A DNA stretch of 64,000 nt from Corydoras sp. C115 (lineage: Eukaryota; Chordata; Actinopteri; Siluriformes; Callichthyidae), in NCBI GenBank assembly GCA_019802505.1, contig JAFMOC010000031.1, positions 5,885,001-5,949,000 of the forward strand. The letters run 5' to 3'. The notes beneath the pieces were generated by a model. The model had not been told where the DNA came from and did not search any database. It saw only the letters and a program-made list of their open reading frames with translations. This document shows, in pieces, positions 59,885 to 64,000 of the stretch. How positions within the stretch are numbered: the stretch's first letter is position 1; each line of letters opens with the position of its first letter. Both the position numbers and the translations under genes were made by a program.

Positions 59885-60129
59885 AACTGACTCCTTGCTT
59901 AGAACGCATTAACCCAGTGGACACGCAGAATTGAAGACCTCTAGATGGACTTTATGCTTCAGTTTCAAGCTGTACCCGACCATGTGACGTTTTTTGCCTT
60001 TTAAAGTGTTGCTTTCTTTTTGTTTAGCCCTGCCTGGCTCTCGATGTATGGTCCAGTTTAAGTAATTAATGTTAGCTTTTTGTAACTTGATGTTAACCTG
60101 CAGTGCCCCAGAAATACTGTTTCTTTATG

Positions 60130-60135
60130 AATAAA
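60130..60135 (+). terminator. Polyadenylation signal of rbmx
   Basis: AATAAA occurs 246 bp past the stop codon at the end of a plausible short 3'UTR, followed within 30 bp by a less ordered region. It is the first canonical hexamer downstream of the rbmx stop. Confidence 0.65.
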
Positions 60136-62092
60136 GATTTTAATGAAAGTGCCGGAGCTCCACTACTCTTCAAAGACCTGATGGAAAAGGTGAAAATGGT
60201 CCTCCAGGGTGAGGGATCCTAACCAGTTTAGCTCAAATATGGAAAATATGCTTGTTGCCAATGTTCAGTCTGTTGAACAAGACCCATGCCTCTGCCAAAC
60301 TCTCTCAGTATTGCTCTCTTCAGTGCTAATGGATCCCTCCTGCAAAGCCTAAACTTTGACGGCTTGCTCTCGACAATCCAAAGACAACAAATATGCAAGA
60401 ATCAATGCGACACCTGATTAAATGTCTACAGCTGGTAAGCAAAGAAAACCCTTTTGTCTCTGGTCTAAGTGAACTTGACTCGGTATGAATGGCAGTCTCG
60501 GCTACCGTTGTGTTAAAGCCTCAACTTTTTGACATTACTGATCGTCACACACTGCAATCTAAGGTTAGTTATTAAATCAGTCAACAACAAAATCCCATCT
60601 GCAACCAAAGGACTTGACATGATTTAGTAAACCAAAAAAAAAAAAAAAAAGCTGGCTCTTTGAGTTTAAAGACCCGAATCCCAAAGGAAAACTAAAACAA
60701 ACGGAATATCCAACTCGACTTTTCCAAGTGAACCATGACAATTGAAAGGAAATTAACACGAAGCCTTCCTCTGGACAACTTCCACAATGTGGTTTTAAAT
60801 CCCCAAATTCACTACCAAATCCAAACTAATGCCGGAACGTCTTTTGGTAAACGATAGCTTAAAGTTTAACCAAAAAAAAAACCAAAAAAAAATGCTGCTC
60901 TTAAGCAGAACCCCTCTTAAAGGAGACTTCTGGAAGTCCTACCCTTCAGTTCCCAATGTTCAGCCTGGAAAATGATTATTTATTTTTTTTCTTCTGTTAG
61001 ATCTCATATCAGTTCAGATTTGCTCCTCTTTAATGATCTAATGGAAGGTTTTTCCTGTTGCAGGTTGAGAAGTTGTTCTACGACCCATTGAACTTCTAAT
61101 ATTGAGCTAATGGCCCTAATTATGGGACCGTTCACTGCACTGCTGCACACAACAGGTAGGTTTAGTCTCTTAATCCAGTTTATTTACACGTTTGTTCGGA
61201 ATCCGGTCTGATTTATCTGACTCATCACAGTCATGTCTGCTTGCTTTGTTTTGCCAGTAAGCAGATGGTGGTGTTTGACCTCTGTGGGTAGACAAAAAGA
61301 AGTAAGCATCTCTGAGAGGCTGGTGTATCATGCACCCTTCAGATTTGTGATTTAACTGCTAGAAGATGAATTAGATTTTTTTAAAGGGATATATTTAGTT
61401 TCAGTTGACCTCAACTGTGTTTTTTTTTTTTTTATTTTTTACTTCTTTTTAGTGTGTAATGCAACACAACGGCCAGAAGGTGGCGGTAATACACCGTTTT
61501 CCATGTTTAGCATTTTTCTCGCCACTGAAAATAAACCAAATCAGTCTCCAGCAGGATAAAGTGTCTCCTGCTGTTCAGTGAAATTCCAAAATGGGGGGAG
61601 GGGGGCAAGACAAAGGTTTGATTACTGATTTTGGGGGCACAATGTGACGGATGAGTTCATGTCAGTCTTTTACTTCTGAACCCAACGTAATTTGCCGTTC
61701 TGGTTTCTCCACCTAATTCTGTAAATCAAATGCACTTGGTCACGCTCACTCAGCTTTTGTCCTGATCTTGCATCAGTTTAACCTGTGAACTTGGTTCTGA
61801 ACCTAACTGCCGTTCCGGTTCATACCCCACAACATGTGACCTGCTTGAGGTTTGCAATAATGGTGTAGTAATGGTGCATTTTTAAAACCTGTTGAATAAA
61901 ATTAGAACATGAGTTCTTGAAATACATTAGAGGTGCTTAGCGAAAGTGTCCTGGTGCTATCAAACTGAGCTATGGGGATTTGTCCTCCTATAGTGTACCC
62001 AAGTTTCTTTTTATTGAGAGGCTGTATTATGGTTCACCTTGTGTTCTCACTCTAACCAACAGGGCACAGTATGAACTAATTAGCTCATTCTA
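60136..62092. other. Downstream flank of rbmx
   Basis: Single-copy, moderately AT-rich sequence with short poly(A) and poly(T) runs. Apart from the CTCF-like motif, no gene is supported. Confidence 0.45.
61473..61485 (+). promoter_or_regulatory. CTCF-like motif
   Basis: CCAGAAGGTGGCG fits the CTCF core (CCASNAGRKGGCR) at essentially all fixed positions. It lies alone in non-repetitive DNA downstream of rbmx. A single motif match by eye is weak evidence of binding. Confidence 0.3.
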
Positions 62093-62440
62093 TCCATCCA
62101 TCGATTATCTTCCACTTTATCCACTATTAGGGTCGCGGTCGCGGTGGGGTTTCCCCATTCCCATCCAGGGGAGAACGTTTCGGGCGCTGGGCAGATACAC
62201 CCAGGACAGGACGCCAATCTATCACTGGACACACACTCACACAGACACACTCTATATGGGGCAATTTGGAGAACTCAATCGACTTGATCCATGTTTTTGG
62301 ACTGTGGGAGGAAACCGGAGAACCCGGAGGAAACCCACGCGGACACGGGGAGAACATGGAAACTCCACCCAGATGGGGGTTCGAACCGGAAATAGTGCTA
62401 AGAGGAGAACATGCTAACCACTAAGCCATCGTGCCGCCCT
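62093..62440 (-). mobile_element. tRNA-SINE copy
   Basis: Reversed. tagctcattctat at 62082 and (c)tagctcattctaat at 62442 mark a target duplication of about 12 bp. Confidence 0.85.
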
Positions 62441-62479
62441 ACTAGCTCATTCTAATATCTCATTATTATTATTAATTGG

Positions 62480-62650
62480 TTGTGAAAACTCAGTGGTTAG
62501 TGTGTTGGATTAGAGTTGGGGTTTAAATCCCATGTCTAAGTTACCAAGTTGGGGCCCTTGCTCAAGGCCCTGAACCCTGACCCTGTGGTTGTAACCCTGA
62601 CCATCGAGTTAATACACTTGTAATTTGATTTGGATTAAATCTGCTAATTA
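62480..62650 (+). mobile_element. Diverged fragment of another tRNA-type SINE
   Basis: cagtggttagtgtgttgga and gggtttaaatccca suggest A and B boxes; ggcccttgctcaaggccctgaaccctga follows. Confidence 0.45.
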
Positions 62651-62733
62651 TACCCTTATGTAGCTTTGTGTATCTTGTTCGTAATACAGGACGCAATGAA
62701 ATGAAACTGATTTGGATTTGTTTTCTCTTTCAG

Positions 62734-62830
62734 GTCCAGATGAAGTGAGACGTGCACCGGTTCACCAAGTTCAGTCTGAAGGCGTTTCACGATGTTTTAA
62801 TAAACATGACAAAGTGAACTGTGTGTCTGA
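62734..62830 (+). other. Possible terminal noncoding exon downstream of rbmx
   Basis: A good acceptor (ttttctctttcag) ends at 62733. It is followed by about 65 bp and an AATAAA at 62799-62804 with a GT-rich stretch after it (gtgtgtctg). This looks like a small last exon with a poly(A) site, perhaps an alternative 3' end of rbmx or of an unseen transcript. No recognisable protein is encoded. Confidence 0.25.
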
Positions 62831-62869
62831 ATCTAGCTTTTGTTTCTGCACAAACTTTTTTTTCTTTTT

Positions 62870-63223
62870 TCTTTTTCAGTCATGTCTTATGTTGTTGTCC
62901 CATCATCATAAACACTAAGGAACCAAGTTCTTAAGGAGCCGGACCTCGACTCTTAATATTGCCAGACAAAAAGCTTAATTACCACGGGATTGTTTTCAGG
63001 GGGTATAAATGCTTTTTCAGATATTGGCTGTCTCAATGCAGCTGCAACAGTGAGAACAGCAATAGAACCGCTGTAGGCTGGTCACATGTGCGGTGTTTGG
63101 AAAGGCAGTGTTTGATTTAAAGTCACGGGTCTTATTAGGTTTGAGATGTTTGAATCTGAAGGGTAAAGTAAATCTCAGTTTACGTGTTCTCCGTCTTCAT
63201 GTGGGATTTAAATTTTTATTATA

Positions 63224-63254
<31 letters not shown>

Positions 63255-63499
63255 TTTCCCTCCAATCATGTCTTATGTTGTCCCATCATTATAAACACTA
63301 AGGAACCAAGTTCTTAAGGAGCCAGAACTCGACTCTTAATATTGACAGACAAAAAGCTTATGTGCGGTGTTTGGAAAGGCAGTGTTTGATTTAAAGTCAC
63401 AGGTCTTATTAGGGTTGAGCTGTTTGAATCTGAAGGGTAAAGTAAATCTCAGTTTACATGTTCTCCCTGTCTTCATGTGGGATTAAAATTTTTATTATA

Positions 63500-63530
<31 letters not shown>

Positions 63531-64000
63531 TTTTCCCTCCAATCATGTCTTATGTTGTCCCATCATTATAAACACTAAGGAACCAAGTTCTTAAGGAGCC
63601 GGAACTCTACTCTTAATATTGACAGACAAAAAGCTTATGTGCGGTGTTTGGAAAGGCAGTGTTTGATTTAAAGTCACAGGTCTTATTAGGTATGAGCTGT
63701 TTGAATCTGAAGGGTAAAGTAAATCTCAGTTTACATGTTCTCCCTGTCTTCATGTGGGATTTAAATTTTTATTATATATATATTTTTTTTTCCTCCAATC
63801 ATGTTGTCCCATCATAAACACTAAGGAACCAAGTTAAGTCTTAAGGAGCCAGAACTCTACTCTTAATATTGACAGACAAAAAGCTTAATTACCACGGGAT
63901 TGTTTTCAGGGGGTATAAATGCTTTTCAGATATTGGGGGATGTTTAAACCCAAAAGCAGCAGGCTGTCTCAATGCAGCTGCGACAGTGAGAACAGCAATA
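62870..64000. repeat. Tandem repeat of about 260-390 bp, four copies, running off the window
   Basis: Repeated blocks: caatcatgtcttatgttg.cccatcat, aaacactaaggaaccaagttcttaaggagcc, cttaatattg.cagacaaaaagctta, gtgcggtgtttggaaaggcagtg, gaagggtaaagtaaatctcag, then (TA)n and poly(T). The first and last copies include a longer section with accacgggattgttttcaggg that the middle copies lack. Confidence 0.88.

Overview
The window is vertebrate nuclear DNA, almost certainly from a teleost fish, possibly an ostariophysan. It has split genes with GT-AG introns and three recognisable vertebrate genes. A very dense load of fish-type repeats covers the rest: about 68 copies of one tRNA-derived SINE, hAT elements, L2-like 3' ends, (CA)n, (TA)n and (GA)n tracts, and several minisatellites. 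There is no operon structure, CRISPR array or bacterial signal.

Layout. (1) 1-3140: three SINE copies, then a GPR101-type orphan G-protein-coupled receptor on the + strand, with one coding exon behind a 5'UTR intron. (2) 3141-13267: repeat-filled intergenic DNA. (3) 13268-49706: a 36-kb gene on the minus strand encoding a TM9SF2-subfamily nonaspanin. I reconstructed 17 exons. Sixteen are intact and phase-compatible; exon 10 (about 31883-31998) carries frame-breaking differences. Its introns hold most of the repeats, including four minisatellites, three hAT elements and about 35 SINEs. (4) 49707-56199: the divergent intergenic region, with a (CA)n tract just upstream of the tm9sf start codon, a tandem array of seven SINE copies, and a CpG-rich promoter-like zone at 52380-52880. 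(5) 56185-60135: rbmx (hnRNP G) on the + strand, eight coding exons, 370 residues. Two of its introns each carry a SNORD61-like C/D box snoRNA. (6) 60136-64000: no further gene confirmed. A possible terminal exon lies at 62734, and a tandem repeat runs off the right edge.

The three genes do not form a pathway. gpr101 encodes a plasma-membrane receptor, the tm9sf gene an endosome/Golgi membrane protein, and rbmx a nuclear splicing regulator. Their linkage is of evolutionary interest. In human, GPR101 and RBMX are neighbours at Xq26 near ZIC3, while TM9SF2 sits at 13q32 near ZIC2/ZIC5. The nonaspanin here may therefore be a fish-retained ohnolog (the gene named tm9sf5 in fish) rather than tm9sf2 itself.

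The most interesting points are the duplicated SNORD61 genes in rbmx, the damaged tm9sf exon 10, tandemly amplified SINE units, hAT insertions with visible 8-bp target duplications, and a minisatellite that repeats AATAAA nearly sixty times. I found no convincing new biochemical system. All coordinates come from reading the sequence by eye; family names for repeats are by resemblance only.
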